From Stenocarpella maydis (Eukaryota; Ascomycota; Sordariomycetes; Diaporthales; Diaporthaceae), in the NCBI GenBank assembly GCA_002270565.1, contig NQMI01000090.1, positions 124,001 through 188,000 of the forward strand: 64,000 nucleotides of DNA, in the 5' to 3' direction. The notes beneath the pieces were generated by a model. It was not told the origin of the DNA. It saw only the letters and a program-made list of their open reading frames with translations, and made no database searches. Position 1 is the stretch's first letter. Each line of letters opens with the position of its first letter. Below are positions 11,141 through 23,676 of this stretch, piece by piece. The translations under genes and the position numbers were made by a program.

Positions 11141-14033
11141 TCAGTGACCCCAATGATTATTCTGACCGAAGCCCTCCTCGAGCGTCCTCTCTTCCAGATT
11201 CCGGATGAAATCCCGGTTGCTCCTGCTAGCACCCGCTCTCTGAGCCTGGCTACCCCTCCTGCCACCGGCGCGGGCGGAGGCCGGGTCTATCAGGCCGCCT
11301 CCATCCGCCGGCGGTGGATAATAAGCTGGGCTGGGCTGCAGCCGAATGGGTGCGTTGGGATCGAGGTGGCTGGCGACCCTTTGTATTGCTGCCGGTATGC
11401 CGCTTTGCTGCTGTTCCATGGTCGAAGCCCGCTGCCGCCTCACCGCTTGTTGGTACATGCCAGGCTGCTGTGTGACAGCACTGTAGTTCGCGTTCGGCAT
11501 CTGCGCGGGGTTCATGCCGACTTGGCTGTATGGATTCGGTTGCGAGCCGTATGCAGGTGGCGGACCGGCATGGCTGGGCGAATACATGGCATTCCCGCCG
11601 TAGGCCGCGCCTGCGCCGTGACTGGAAGACGCATATTGGCCGGTAGCCATTGAGTAGGCACCCTGCGCCGCCGTGTTGGCTTGTGCCTGCGCCGCTTGTG
11701 CCCTCTGCTTGCTTATCGCCTCGGCCTGCTGTTGCTGTTGCGTACCTGGTGCCGGTGACCTGTTCAGGGAGCTCGCCTTGAGGTTCATCGGGGGAACAAA
11801 AGGACCGGTAAACTTGGTCTGAGTGATGAATGGGTGGAGCTTAGCCTGCTGTGGTGACCATCTCTCCAGAGGGTTTATGGTAAGCAGACCTCTCACGAAG
11901 TCTATGAAGGCGATGCGGTTGTTCATTTCTACCACCTGTCAGTATCGGCTTGCCTGATCTCAGTTACGGCTGGCTACATACCTCTCTCCATCTCGATCGG
12001 TTTCATGTTCTTCCGAGGCATGGGGTAAGACTTGATGATTTCCGGTAATGTCTCGGCCTGGAAGTACTTCTTGCTGGGCTGTTCTTTAGTGCCGTGTTCC
12101 CTTGAGTACTGCTCCATACTTTTGAGGTGATACGTCCGGCGCCCGAACTCGTCCTGCCTCTTCTCGAAGAATTCGCCAGCCTGCTTACCCATCTCGATCA
12201 TCCAGTTTGGTGGGTTGCCGAGCATTTCGACGATCCGCGAGACCTGGTTGTACTCTGACGACCCGGGGAACAACGGCAGGCCGAGGAAGAGCTCCACGAC
12301 AATACAACCGAGCGACCACATGTCTATTGCTGAAGAATAGGGCAGTCCCAGCAGCACCTCCGGCGAACGGTAGAACCTAGACTGGATGTACGTGTATACA
12401 GTCTGCCGCTCGTCGCACGCTGATCCAAAGTCGATGATTTTAATGATTGGGCTTTCGAGGTTCTTCAACAGGATGTTCTCGGGCTTCAGGTCGCAGTGTA
12501 TCAGGCGGGCTTTGTTCAGGAGCGCCAGCCCGTTAAGTAGTTGCTGAGCGAAGACCCTGACCAGAGTTGTGCTAAGACCACGGAACTGGTTCTGCTTGAT
12601 CAACTCGTACAGGTTGACACTGAGCAGCTCGAAGACAAGACACAAGTGCTGTTTGTGTATGAAGGTGTCTTTCAACCTCAACAAATGATGGTCATCGTTC
12701 TTGTCGAGCTTTGTGTTGAGCTATATGGAATGTCAGCGAGCCGCCCAAGATCGAAACGCATTGAAGCCTTACCAGGTCCAAAACGGACACCTCCATCATA
12801 CTCTGGTTGAAGTAGGCAGTGCGGTTCTTGATGACCTTCACGGCAACAACCTCCTGAGTCTTGAGGTTTTGGCATTTGACGACCTGACCAAAGGTTCCTT
12901 GACCCAAGACGTCCAATATCAAATACCGGTTCCTGTCATACAAATTTAGCTGGTTGCATCCCTCCACAAGATCGCCTGGATCTGACTCACTTGTGCCCAG
13001 CCTCCTCGGATCCAAGGATATCGTTGACGTATAGGATATAGTCGCTATCCTCGTTGTCGTAGCCATCATTCTTGCAGCCTTTGCTTGGCTTCGTCAGGAC
13101 TCGGCGGGGATTGCGCGATGACTCGTACTTGAAGCTCGGGTTGCATATCCGGTAGGTGGCCGGCAGATGGACGGTCAGGGCTTGAAGGGGCTGCAACACC
13201 ACTGTCAGTCTCAAATGTGGGCCGAATACCTGAAACAAGGATGGGTGACGTACACTAATGAAACCGCCTTCTGGGTTCGCTCGGCGGAAGGCCGGCTGCG
13301 CGACGACCCTGGGCTGGAGATCCTGCGGTGTCCTTATCTTCTTGAACTCGGGCACCGGGCCCTTGGTCACCATCGGGCCTGCTGACAAGGAGAGCATCCG
13401 TTTGGGAGATGTGGGGTTACTCGGCCATGCGTCTCCTCTCGGGCTCATGACGCCAGGCGGGGGGAATTGCTCAAGGCCAGCGGGGAAGGGCGCCATGGGC
13501 GGGAGCTGCTGGGATGATTGGCGGCTGTTCTGGTAGTAGGGACTCTGTGGTGAGTGGTAATCGGCCGACCGGGTCGGGGACTGTCGCGTTGTCGGGGGTG
13601 CAGAGAACTGGCTGGCGCCAGCTTTTGCATACGGGGACGTTGGGGAGAGCACCTCCATGGGCGAGTACCGTTGGGCAGCAGCAGAGGGTTCCTGCGGAGA
13701 GTGCAGGGTGGACGATCGGCTACCACTGGAGGCGTGCGTAGAATGATGGGGCCTTATGGGCATTCTCATGCTCGCGTAGGGGTCGTTTGCGTCGGCCATG
13801 GGAACGTCACCGTTGTTGTCGCGAAGCTGCGGGGTGGTGACGGGGGACGCCGCGGAATTTGAGGCATGTGAATTGAGACCTCCCTGGTACTGGTCGTATT
13901 TGAATCCTGCGGACGCCTGGGCTGGCGCCTGGGCTGGCTGGGCAGCGTAAGCCCTGGAAGCTATCTGGTCATTGCCATTGTATCTCCTCGATGTGCCGGC
14001 AGGGTCGTGGTAGCTTGGCCCCCACTGATCCAT
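11141..14033 (-). CDS. YAK1: Dual-specificity protein kinase YAK1 (DYRK family)
   Basis: Five-exon kinase gene of 888 aa: exons 14033-13254, 13190-12991, 12932-12773, 12720-11982 and 11928-11141. Yak1 acts downstream of PKA/TOR as a growth-restraining and stress-response kinase. The disordered N terminus is Pro/Ser/Gln-rich. A DYRK-homology box (NPRRVLTKPSKG, DNEDSDYILYVND) precedes the catalytic domain at about residues 327-666. Seen in it are the Gly loop LGQGTFGQV, VAVKVIKN, the catalytic loop HCDLKPENILL, IIDFGSA and the activation-loop YTY followed by SRFYRSPEVLLG. The domain ends near RWSPQQAKLHPFITQTKF. The C terminus is Gln/Ala/Tyr-rich. The start MDQWGPSYHDP was chosen because the longer open frame has no upstream ATG. 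The first kinase intron removes a stop that follows GHK, giving GHK-NRYLILD. Confidence 0.95.
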
Positions 14034-16484
14034 GGCTGCGGGTCGTTGGCGGCGTGAGAGCACGGTCGGGGTTGACGTCGCTTCTGGAAGCGGAGGTAGC
14101 TTTGGTGGGGAGGGAAGGAGGTTGAGGTGAAAATGGTCGGACGGCGAGGCAGGTCGGCGGGTGCGGATGGGCAAATCCTGAGATGAGGTCCGTTTGGGAG
14201 AGGGAACGAGAGGGTTGTTGGGTTCGCGCCTGGGCCGTACTCTCGTCGATGGGTAGAGGTGGCGGGCGTTCCAGGATGCAGACCCTGGGAGGAGCTTAAT
14301 GGGCGGGCAGCAAGCACGGTTATTGTCGTTGGCTGGCTGGAGTGCTTAGGCGGGCAAAAAGTGGGTTGGTTGTCGACAGCGATGAGGAGGGGGATGACAC
14401 CAGAAACCAGACAACCCAGAGAGGGACAAGGCCGCCCGGCGGAAATGGTCTGGGTGAGCTGGGCCTGGGCCGATGAATTGGGCACAAACGCGTCCCAAGA
14501 AGGCGCCGAGGGGAGACCCGTTTGTCGACTTGCTCTAGAAGATCATTATGGAATGGACAGGGCAGGACAGTAAACAAATACGTCGGAGGCGGCGGGTGGT
14601 GGGTTCACGGCCCTTTTTGGTAGTGGTTGTGGTTGTGATGATGCTTGTTGTTGAGATGGGGGTGTGTCGGATGGAGTCGTTTGAAAAGCGTGCCACTGCT
14701 TTTGGCCGTTTCAATGCACAGTCCAGAATGTCTGGGCGTGCAGACACACACACCACCTGGGCAGACAGACGCTCACAGTGGGGAGGAGGTGGGCAACGGG
14801 CGGGCGGGACGGGGACTGGGAGGGGGAGGGACTTGGGAAGACGGGGGGAGGAGAAGTGGGAGAGGGAGGTGCCCTGGTACGTGCCAAGCCCTAAACCTGG
14901 AGCCAGAAGATAATGCAGGCCAAGGAAGAGGGTCTGCCTACATGTAGGTACGCAGTGTAGGTAGGAGCACTGATGTATACCTAGGTACCTTAGGTAGGTA
15001 AAGTGCACACAGCAGCCAGCCAGCGTCAGTGTCGAGGTAACCTCGCAAGGTTGGCAGAGGAAAACCTTGGGCCGCCACCAGCCCGCCTGGGTTGGGCACT
15101 AGACAATGCGCCAGCTCATCTCCAGCCTGGTGCACGACGTTCGCACAGTGCGAGCCTGCTCACCTCTCACCCGTGCCATGTGCCTTGTCTGGCCTCTACC
15201 GTCTGCCACACACATGGTACCGTCTCGGGGCCAGTCGCACTGTCAGAGCATAGATACACGGACTACTATCACCAACCGCCGTCGCCCCAAGCCTTTCCGG
15301 CCAATCACTCGACCCCAGAGTCATGAACAATCCAGACCATCGAGCATGATACGTCCAAGCTATAGCACTACCCGACACCCTCTGACATTGCACATTGCAC
15401 TTGTCAAGTCGAGTCATTTGAATCTGCTGCTACTGCTGCTGCTGGGAGGGGCCAGTGATGAGCCGTCTCACACATGTCGGCCAGGTTTCGGAAGTGTTTA
15501 TTATCTACGTAAGTACATTTGGTGAACTGGGCCCAGCACCGCGCTGGTCCAACTGCACCGGATGCCGTCTTGTAGTTCGCAACAAAGTCTAGACTACTCG
15601 GTGCTTAGTATCGCCTCGCCCAGTTAAACAGAGTGCGATTCGGGCTCGACCACTCCATTTAGAGCAGCTCCATGGCACAGCCATCAAATATTTCCCGCCC
15701 TAAGTGAATATACAGAGTGGTAACCGCACAGCACAACTCTGAACAAGTGCTACCAGCAGTTATTTTTTTTTTTGGGGGGGGGGGGGCCGCGGAGCAGAAA
15801 AGATGTATGAATTGCAGTCAAAGTGAGAGGTAGAGAAATTCGTAAAGTCGTCCCAGAATATAACATCTCCACATACAAGACACCAAGGTGATATCATCTG
15901 CGCATCAGAATTGGAAAGAGAGTTCCTCATGTAGGACCCGAAAACACTCCTAGCAGCGTCAAGACAAAGGTGGTATCCAGTGTACAGAAAGCGCACACAC
16001 AGCCTAGTATTTTTGGTGACGGCGGACAGACAGGAAAATAACCTAGAACACGGAACAGGAATATCCGTGAACTATGAACTGAACAAGAATGCGGAACCTT
16101 GACGTGAGGTACATGAGAACGAGATTCCCTCAAGGTTCATTAGCAAAGTCAAGACATCGAGACTGCCCAGCGTCGATGCCGTCAAAAGGTGTTCAATCAT
16201 TCCCACGCTCGTAAAATGCTTTGCAGAATCCCACAAAATGAGTTGGTTGAAGGATAGAGAGGCGCCAATAGACTTGAAATTGATGTTGCAGCTGGTGATG
16301 TAATAGGCACTTCGACGGATGGGCAATACGTTCACGCAGGTTGTAATGCCTGCGAGCGTGAGCACCTGCGTCCTCTTCGATGTTTTGGCTATTCTGGAGT
16401 CGGAAGAAGAGGCCATGGTTAAATCGACAGGCGCAGCCGCTCCCGTGGTGTTGCCGTAGTTTGTTCGCTTTTCCCGTCAAAGAA
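14034..16484. other. Intergenic 2.45 kb: YAK1 upstream region and PUB1 3' flank
   Basis: Contains the YAK1 promoter and probably a long 5' leader. Features seen are the palindrome TACCTAGGTA at 14978-14987 within a cluster of AGGTA units, and a T11-G13 junction at 15763-15786. No supported gene on either strand. Confidence 0.55.
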
Positions 16485-18163
16485 TTAGCCCTGGTAGCCG
16501 CCGTACGCAGCGTTGGGTCCCTGAGGTGGTGCCCACTGGGCATTTGGGAGTTGCTGGCCACGGCCATAACCGCCGGCGCTGGGTGGTCCGCTGAAGCCCA
16601 TCTGAGGTCCATAACCTGCAGGTGACTGGGCGGCCGGACCACCGTAGTTACCTTGCTGTCCGTACTGCGCTGCGGCAGAAGTCAGTGACGTGACATGGTG
16701 CCCAACAGAGTTGGTAAAGCGGGTCATCTCACCTCCAGCATATTGGTGAAAGAAGGTGTTGGGGGTGCCGGGGAAGGCGGAAGCCTGAGCACTCTGGGGG
16801 CTGTAGGCCTGGTTCGGATCGAAGCCGCCAGGAGGGTTGCTCGGAGTCTTGTCCTTGCCCCACTGCTCGTGAGATCAGCGTCTGCACACTATATTGTACT
16901 TGGCGAGGTGCCCGCGAGGGGGGGGGGCAATGGCGACTCACACTGCACTTCAGAGGCCTGCCATTAACATTGTACCCGTTGAGCTGACAAATAGCCATCG
17001 CAGCGTTCTCGTGCGAATCCATCTTGATGAATGCGAACCCGCGATCGGCCTGGAAGCGTGACTCGACGACATAGCCGAAGTTGGAGAAGAGGGGCACGAG
17101 ATCATTCTGAGTGGTGTAGGGGGTCAGGTTGCCGACGTAGCAAGTCGTCTGCCATGCTGGTGTCTGGTTCACAATCATGTCATAGCTGTGGACTCCGTGG
17201 GTTGGGAAGTGGTGGTGGCCGTAAGGGGTCGTCGGCGTCATGCCCATTGACTGCATCGCCTGCTGCTGTGCAATAGACGGCTGGCCCTTCTGGTTTGCCC
17301 AGTTGCAGCGGATGGCACGCGAGCCGAGCCACTCGCCGTCCATCGAGCTGAGGGCCTTCTCAGCTTCACCGCGGTCTCGGAATGCCACGAATCCATAGCC
17401 ACGGGATCGTCCTGTCTTCATATCCCACATGACCCGGGCCTCTGATACGGAGCCGAACGCGGAGAAGGCTTGGAGAAGGACCTCGTCATTAACTTCGTTT
17501 GACAAATCGCCCACGAAAATATGGAAGTGGTTCGAGGTATCTTCCTTGTTGGACGTGTTGGACTGGTACGCCCAGTTGACACGGATCTCCTGCACAAATT
17601 GTTAACCTCCCCGGATGATGGTTGCTACATGCTTTGTTTTACGCACCATCTGATGTACACGGCGGCCATTCAGGGTTTGCATGGCACGCTCTGCTGCGCC
17701 AGGGTCATCGTACTCAACGAAACCGTAGTTAAATCCCTTGTTCTGTACGAAAGCTCATCAGCGACTCTGTAACGCTAGCAAACGGCGCAGGTCACACTAA
17801 ACTCACGTTCTTGTCGGGGATGATCTTGACATTCTGCACATGGCCGGTAGTCTCAAATATCTGGCGAAGAACATCCTCAGTCACGCGAGGGTCTAGTCCT
17901 CCGACGTAGAGAGCCCTCTTGTTGGGCTCCGGGGCCGCACGCCGAACAAAGGGGTTGGCACTGCCTGGAGACGTGATGTTGCTCCCAGTCATGGGCGAGG
18001 TGATGGCAGTCGGGATTGGGTTCGTGTTGGGCGGGATGTGCAGAGGTGGTGGTGGCATATGGCTCCCAGAGCCACCGTTCTGACCATTCTCATAGCCAGG
18101 AGCCCCAGCGTTGGGCTGGGGGGGAGGAGGCAGTTGAGCGCCAGGAGGACCAGGCTCGGCCAT
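16485..18163 (-). CDS. PUB1: Three-RRM poly(A)/U-rich RNA-binding protein (PUB1/TIA-1 type)
   Basis: Five exons (18163-17807, 17742-17647, 17589-16942, 16862-16733, 16669-16485) encode 471 aa. Pub1/TIA-1 proteins bind U/AU-rich and poly(A) RNA and affect mRNA stability and stress granules. A Pro-rich N terminus is followed by RRM1 (RNP2 LYVGGL at about 85-90, RNP1 KGFNYGFVEY formed across the first splice). RRM2 begins at about 172 (HFHIFVGDL, RSRGYGFVAF). RRM3 begins at about 300 (TCYVGNL, RGFAFIKM). The C terminus is Gly/Gln/Pro/Tyr-rich and prion-like (YGQQGNYGG, GGYGRGQQ). The start gives MAEPGPPGAQL; the longer open frame upstream begins at a non-ATG codon. Order and spacing of the three RRMs match the family. 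Confidence 0.94.
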
Positions 18164-20015
18164 CTTGATCAGCAGGGTGACGAGACGTCTTTCGGGAAGA
18201 TGGGTGACAGCTTGAGAGGCGGGATTTGCGGAAAGCAAGCCCCGGACTAAAGCAAAGTGATCCACGACGCGCGAACAGAAACGTGGGGGTAGAACTGCGG
18301 GAGAAAATACTCTCTCTCGTATAACCTCGTTGGTGTCTGGAAAGTATAATCCCCTTGGCCTCGTCGAGACCAAGTATCTAGCCTGATTTCCCGGTCGGAG
18401 CGGCCTTTTGTCCTGAGCAAATTCCTCAACCAAGCTCTTGGAGAGACACAGGAGGGGAAGTGTGTCGTGCTACTGGCCGTGTTGCGGAACCAAGCGGCGG
18501 CTGCACAAGAGCCAGACAAGCAGCGGGAAGAGCTCAGTCGACGAAAGGAAATATTCGCACACGATGATAAGCTGAAGCTGACAGGAGATGCGAGAAACGG
18601 AAGACGAAGAATCCCGACGCTCGAAGAGGATTCGGAGGTGATGTCGACCAAGAGAGACGAGCAGCGGAAGCAGCTGAAGCAGCTAGAAATATGATGGAGA
18701 CGAAGAGTCGAAGACGGAGATATCGACTGAGACCCGAGGAAAGCAGACGGCAACTGGTGGGACTGACGACTAGCAGAGCAGGAAACGACCAAGATAGGAG
18801 AGAGGAGAGAGAGAGCGCGATAGAGAGAGAAAGAGAGAAAGGAGACGGCCGTGGAAGAGGAGGAATCCCCCTGAGAAAAAAGACTTTACAGCAGCAGCCG
18901 GCCCAGACAAGTTGAAGACGGTGGTGTTCTCTGCTTCTTGGAGGAGAAAGGGCAAGGCAAAAGGGAGGCGAGCAAGGTGAGGAGAAAAGAGCAAGCACCC
19001 AATGAAATAGTGGGGTGGGAGCCGTCTTGCTTCCAATCATGCCATCCGCCCGACTGGGGTGAGAAGAGGGGCAGAGCTGTCAAGCAACCACATGGTGTAG
19101 CCTGCCCCAGGCAGCCCGGCCGGGACCCTGCTAGGCCTGCAGCTTGTAGCTGAGCTTCTCTTGATGCCTCAGGGGTAAAGCGTGGAAGTGAACCAACAAC
19201 AGCCAGCAAACCCAGCATCACACAGTGACTCATGGCCTGGTTGCCATGTAACCAAGCGTCTTCAACCATTCTTCTGGGGCAGCTTGGAATTCATTCGGCA
19301 ACAGTGTTCATCCGCCGAGGAGGCTGAGAGCGACCTTTTTCCGAACCGCTCTCCCGGAATGCAGCAGCAGTGCATGATGGAGTCCCACAGCACTCATTCG
19401 ATTTTTATTGACGGACGGGATAAAAAGCCTAGCACTTGGCGACGTGCCATCGTGCCCAGGACCCTTTACAAGGTGCTCCCCTGAGGCACTCGGATTCCCA
19501 CAGGGGTCCTCTTCTGCGACCTGCGCCATGGGCGGTTCACCCGAGGACAACGACAAACACACAGACAAATGAAGCAAAGACGTGCCGAGAGCCCGAGACT
19601 GTCAAGAGACGGCCCTGCTTGGCAGGAGGGTCGGTCTGAGTAGTCACACGCAGTCGTCTTGGCGGTGTCTATGTTAAAAGGACTCTGTGGCTTCGAAGAA
19701 GCCGGCTCGGTTGCTGTCAAATTCCATGAGGGGAAATAATGCATGTTCACCTAGTCGCCCGGACAAGGTATCCACTGGCGAGGGGACCACAGCACATCGG
19801 ATGAACCGTCTTGATGACTACTTGGCTAGCCACCCACATAACTACCTGGTTGAAACATGCGCGCCGACCGGTTTCAAGACTTGTTTCCTACACACCATAA
19901 CCTGAAAACATCACGGGGACCTCTAGTATTCGAGGCGATCCTGTACACATTGATTATGTGCTATATAGAGACTGACCTGAAGCTATATGCATGTCTGATC
20001 CTACATTTTTTTTTT
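18164..20015. other. Intergenic 1.85 kb: PUB1 promoter/leader
   Basis: Upstream of PUB1 and downstream of the LCAT-like gene. A purine-rich block at about 18780-18850 reads as CT-rich on the PUB1 strand, a common fungal promoter element. A T run at about 20006-20017 sits just past the stop of the next gene. No supported gene. Confidence 0.55.
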
Positions 20016-22631
20016 TTAACTACTCCCACTCCCTCTGCTGGAGTGTGCCCCCAGACCTATGCCTTTTGCCCGCCCTCTTACCACGGCCTGTAAAGCCAGG
20101 CCGACGGCATTCAGATCCCCTAGTATAGAGATGTGCCCCTTGTCTGTGGAAACTCTCCCACCTTTCACAATGACGTACCCAGGAGGGGGCATCGCCTGTT
20201 TCGCTAGGACTACACCATCACCCGACCCAAAGGCGAGGTTGTCATAGGCGTCCTGGCACGGGATCGCTTCGCGGCAGGCCACCCGCGCCGCGAATACAGT
20301 TGGTATCTCCTTGCCGTAGATTACAGCTATAGGAGGGTATGCATTGGCGGATTGGTGCTCCGGGTTGTGCTGGAGCTCCGCACGGAAGCGCTTGGTATCG
20401 GCGAGCGTGCGGGCGAGGTAGGCTAGGTTCCTGCTGCGGTCGGCTTTGTCCTTTGCAGAGCCTGCGGGTGTTTCCTCCTGCTGTTGCTCTGTTGGCGAAG
20501 ACGAGCTGTCCATCTGTGGCCCAAGGCCCCGATCCTTCACTAACTTGCGGTGCGGAGACGCTGGTGGACCATGTCTCTTGGCTGCAGGATCGCTCGAGCT
20601 CCGCCCCCTGGATATGGACAACTCTGAGAGGCTGAGAAAGGAGCCCAGCGACCCGACGACGCGTTTTGCTGTGAAGGGTGGCAGTGCTGGGTCACTCACG
20701 CTCGGGCATAGACGATACTTCACCCACTCGTTCGTATCATAGAAGTCCACCGGGTACTCCTCGTTCGTGACCTTGTCGATGAAGCAGTATCCGTCCTCTG
20801 GTAGGAAAACCCAGGTTGTCCGCAGGGTAAAGTTGACATGGGCCGTCAGCACCTTCTCGTTCAGCAGCACCGCATCGCCATTTCGTAGCGGCCCAAGAAT
20901 GTTGATGCATCGCTGTGGAGCCCCGGCATATACAACACCGGAAAATAACTCTGGCGCTTGGTTCACAGCGTGCCGGGTAATCATACCTCCCAGCGAATGG
21001 GCAATCACCATTGCTCCACTGGGGTTTTTACCTTGGTTTGTCGGGAGGCTTCTGAGGAACTCGATCAACTTCCTTGAGAGAAGATGAGGACTAAGCCGCC
21101 AGTCATAGCCATAGTCGTGGACCCTCAATTTTCCGCTTCTCGCGTTTTCGCACTCACGCACTCGCTTGAAAAGTCTTTTCGAGATATCCACCGGGCCAAT
21201 GTTCTTGAGCATTCCGGACGGTATGACTGAATTTTCCATATTCTCCTCATCCTCTGGATTCAGGCCCACTTCTAGGTTTACCTTCCTCACTTTCAAGCCA
21301 ACCTTCATAGGCACCCACAGCTGCCTGTGAGGCGGTTCGGCGGACCTGAGGATCGAGCCTCTGTATCCGCCCATGATGACAAGATCGCCGGTAAGATGCT
21401 CGAGGACACTATCCAATGGGTCCCTGGGAACTCTGATGGTCCTCATGGAGGATGATTTGCTCGAATCGAAATTGACCTCCACGGCCGAAAACTCGGCCTT
21501 TTTGAGAGGCGATAATAATGTGCTGGGCATGCTGGGCATGCTAGGCAACTTGAACGAGGGCGTATCGAACGAGTCGACAATTGCCTTGAATCTCGAATTC
21601 ACCTGCTCACGCACATGTGTGAACCGCTGGTCATCCCCGAATGACGACATACGCGATAGCGAGTGGTACAACATTGAGTCGTCAGACGTTGACCGCCTGA
21701 GAGCCAATGATCTCTCAGATGCATTGGACTGCTGCCGAGAGATTCCTGCACTTCTGTTTGCGCCCTGCTGAGTGGGCGACGGCTTTCCCGGGCTGACCAT
21801 TGGGAACGTACTGGCGTGGCTCGAGTGCCCGAGACGGGGAGACTGAGAGGGTGGAGTGTGTCTGGGCGTCAAATCCCTCGACTCCGACCTTGATGAGCCC
21901 GAGGAAAAGAACGATGGAGTGGGCAGGCGGTTGGGCATGAAGTTGGAGGGCAAGGATATTGAAGGGAGAGCTTTGGACAGCCGCCTCAAAGCTTCTGCCC
22001 CGCCAGAAGAGGACCTCCGGTGCCTTGCCTGTGAAAAGACGTTCGACAAAGCGGGTTTGTGGCTGTCTGAGGTTGAGGACGTCACAACAGTCTCCTTAGG
22101 ACCAGTTCTCCAGGGCGCCGGAGGCTCGAGATGTCGCGACTGCTGCGGTTGCGCAGTTGTTGTCGTCGGTGTTTGTGGTGACAGCCCCTCGCCAGCAGGT
22201 CCCTCCTGCGTGTCGTCGGCTCGTTCCGGCTGAGGCTTTTCCTGCGTTGGCGTGTCATCACCCGAGGAATCCTGCCTGTTCATACTCGCGCCGTCAAAGT
22301 ACCCTGCAATAACTCCATCCATGGAATCATGCTCCTTCCTGGCCCCGGCGTCGTTGAAATACCCGTCGATGATCTTGTCCATCGCAGCTGCCTTCTCAGC
22401 CGCCGGGGTTTTGGGCGACGTGAGATAGGACACAACCGGGCTCAACGCCGGCTGAATGAAAGATTGAGCGGCATCCTCGCCATACAAATCCTCCTCTCCC
22501 TCTGAGCTGTCGGTGGGCGCGCTGGGGTTTTGATCATCTGAGGTCTGGTGCTCAGAGTGAGAACTCAGCGGAGCGTGCTTGACCTCATTGCCTGGCCTCA
22601 AGAGCGAATCCCCGGCAGAATTTACAGCCAT
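20016..22631 (-). CDS. LCAT-like alpha/beta hydrolase with long disordered N terminus
   Basis: Intronless gene of 871 aa. Residues 1-400 are Ser/Pro/Thr-rich and disordered, with two similar short motifs, KIIDGYFNDAG and GVIAGYFDGAS. The hydrolase part begins near 415 with DLVIMGGYRGSILR, which resembles the PGxxGS loop of lecithin:cholesterol acyltransferases. It continues with VHDYGYDWRLSPHLLSRKL and the nucleophile motif AHSLGG (Ser546). Asp805 (SGDGVV) and His833 (DKGHISIL) are the likely remaining triad members. A Ser-rich insert of about 80 residues (roughly 680-760) interrupts the domain. No signal peptide or TM segment is seen, so a cytosolic or lipid-surface enzyme acting on a glycerolipid ester is possible; the substrate is not known. 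ATG 22631 is well placed at the start of the open frame. Confidence 0.85.
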   Translation of the reverse strand: MAVNSAGDSLLRPGNEVKHAPLSSHSEHQTSDDQNPSAPTDSSEGEEDLYGEDAAQSFIQPALSPVVSYLTSPKTPAAEKAAAMDKIIDGYFNDAGARKEHDSMDGVIAGYFDGASMNRQDSSGDDTPTQEKPQPERADDTQEGPAGEGLSPQTPTTTTAQPQQSRHLEPPAPWRTGPKETVVTSSTSDSHKPALSNVFSQARHRRSSSGGAEALRRLSKALPSISLPSNFMPNRLPTPSFFSSGSSRSESRDLTPRHTPPSQSPRLGHSSHASTFPMVSPGKPSPTQQGANRSAGISRQQSNASERSLALRRSTSDDSMLYHSLSRMSSFGDDQRFTHVREQVNSRFKAIVDSFDTPSFKLPSMPSMPSTLLSPLKKAEFSAVEVNFDSSKSSSMRTIRVPRDPLDSVLEHLTGDLVIMGGYRGSILRSAEPPHRQLWVPMKVGLKVRKVNLEVGLNPEDEENMENSVIPSGMLKNIGPVDISKRLFKRVRECENARSGKLRVHDYGYDWRLSPHLLSRKLIEFLRSLPTNQGKNPSGAMVIAHSLGGMITRHAVNQAPELFSGVVYAGAPQRCINILGPLRNGDAVLLNEKVLTAHVNFTLRTTWVFLPEDGYCFIDKVTNEEYPVDFYDTNEWVKYRLCPSVSDPALPPFTAKRVVGSLGSFLSLSELSISRGRSSSDPAAKRHGPPASPHRKLVKDRGLGPQMDSSSSPTEQQQEETPAGSAKDKADRSRNLAYLARTLADTKRFRAELQHNPEHQSANAYPPIAVIYGKEIPTVFAARVACREAIPCQDAYDNLAFGSGDGVVLAKQAMPPPGYVIVKGGRVSTDKGHISILGDLNAVGLALQAVVRGRAKGIGLGAHSSRGSGSS

Positions 22632-23306
22632 GGCAGATCCAATGGCTCTCGTAAAACCGTCATGCGATGGTGTTGTCTTGCTAGGGCCGAGAGGGAGGGC
22701 AGCCGAGGGTTCCGGTCGGAGAGAAAAGTCGGCGGCGACCAGAGGATGCCGACATCAACGGCCAATAGCCGAGGTGTAGGTTGAGAGCACTCGAGGATGG
22801 GGAGGCCAGAAAAGGCAGGTCTTGGCAACACGACCAATGAGCACGGCAGAAACAATATCACGACAGAGATCCTGGGAAGGAGCGACGTCCCAGCAATGAG
22901 TGAAGGTTGTGTTCACAGGTGAAGGCGGAGGAGGGGCGGGATGATAATGTTTGGGAAGTGGCTCATTGACTTCCGGAGGCCACGGCTCGGGATGGACTGC
23001 TCGGGCTGATGAGAGCTAGAGCAGACCGGGGGTACGAATTAAATGGGACATGCAGGGTTGAAAAAAGTTGAGGCCGAAGTCCGACAGTTTCTGAAATGAG
23101 CAATTCGCTCGGAGCAGATGAGACGAAGGCCGGGCGATCGGATGGTCTACAAATGCCGTCTGTATAAGTGTATGTATGTATATGTGTGTGTGCATGTATG
23201 TAGACAGGAGAGGCAGACATGGACAAACAGACTGGCAGGAAGAGGAACAGAGAGACGGACACCAAGACACAGAGACAGGAAGGAGAGGAAGAGAGAGAGA
23301 CAGAGA

Positions 23307-23307
<1 letters not shown>

Positions 23308-23357
<50 letters not shown>
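23308..23357. repeat. (GA)n microsatellite
   Basis: About 25 uninterrupted GA units, preceded by imperfect GAGAGACAGAGAGG units from about 23260. Confidence 0.9.
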
Positions 23358-23362
<5 letters not shown>

Positions 23363-23676
23363 TTGCTTATGCGAGACTCAGCCGCTTCCCCACAGAATTG
23401 GGAGCTGGCAGGGTGGTTGGTGCTGGCTGATTAGGTGTCAAGTGCGGGTTGTGATTTCGATTGGAACCTGGCGACAACGATCCGGATCCGGATCCAGATC
23501 CAGCAGGAAGGAGAGGTGACACATCATCGCGGCCGACGACTGGCCAACATGCTGGCCAACATGCTGGCCCACGAGAGCCGTGTGCCCCAGCTTGCTGGGA
23601 CTGGGACTGGGACTGGACCACGCGGGCTAGCCGAGTCCAAAGGGGCCCTCATCGTTCGTCTACGTACCCCGTGCAT

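Noticed and set aside
14034..14174. 47-residue N-terminal extension of YAK1
   Set aside because: The frame is open but its first codon is TTG; the first ATG at 14033 gives a family-like N terminus.
15763..15786. T11-G13 run as a possible transposon end
   Set aside because: No terminal inverted repeat or target duplication found; likely a homopolymer junction, possibly with sequencing error.
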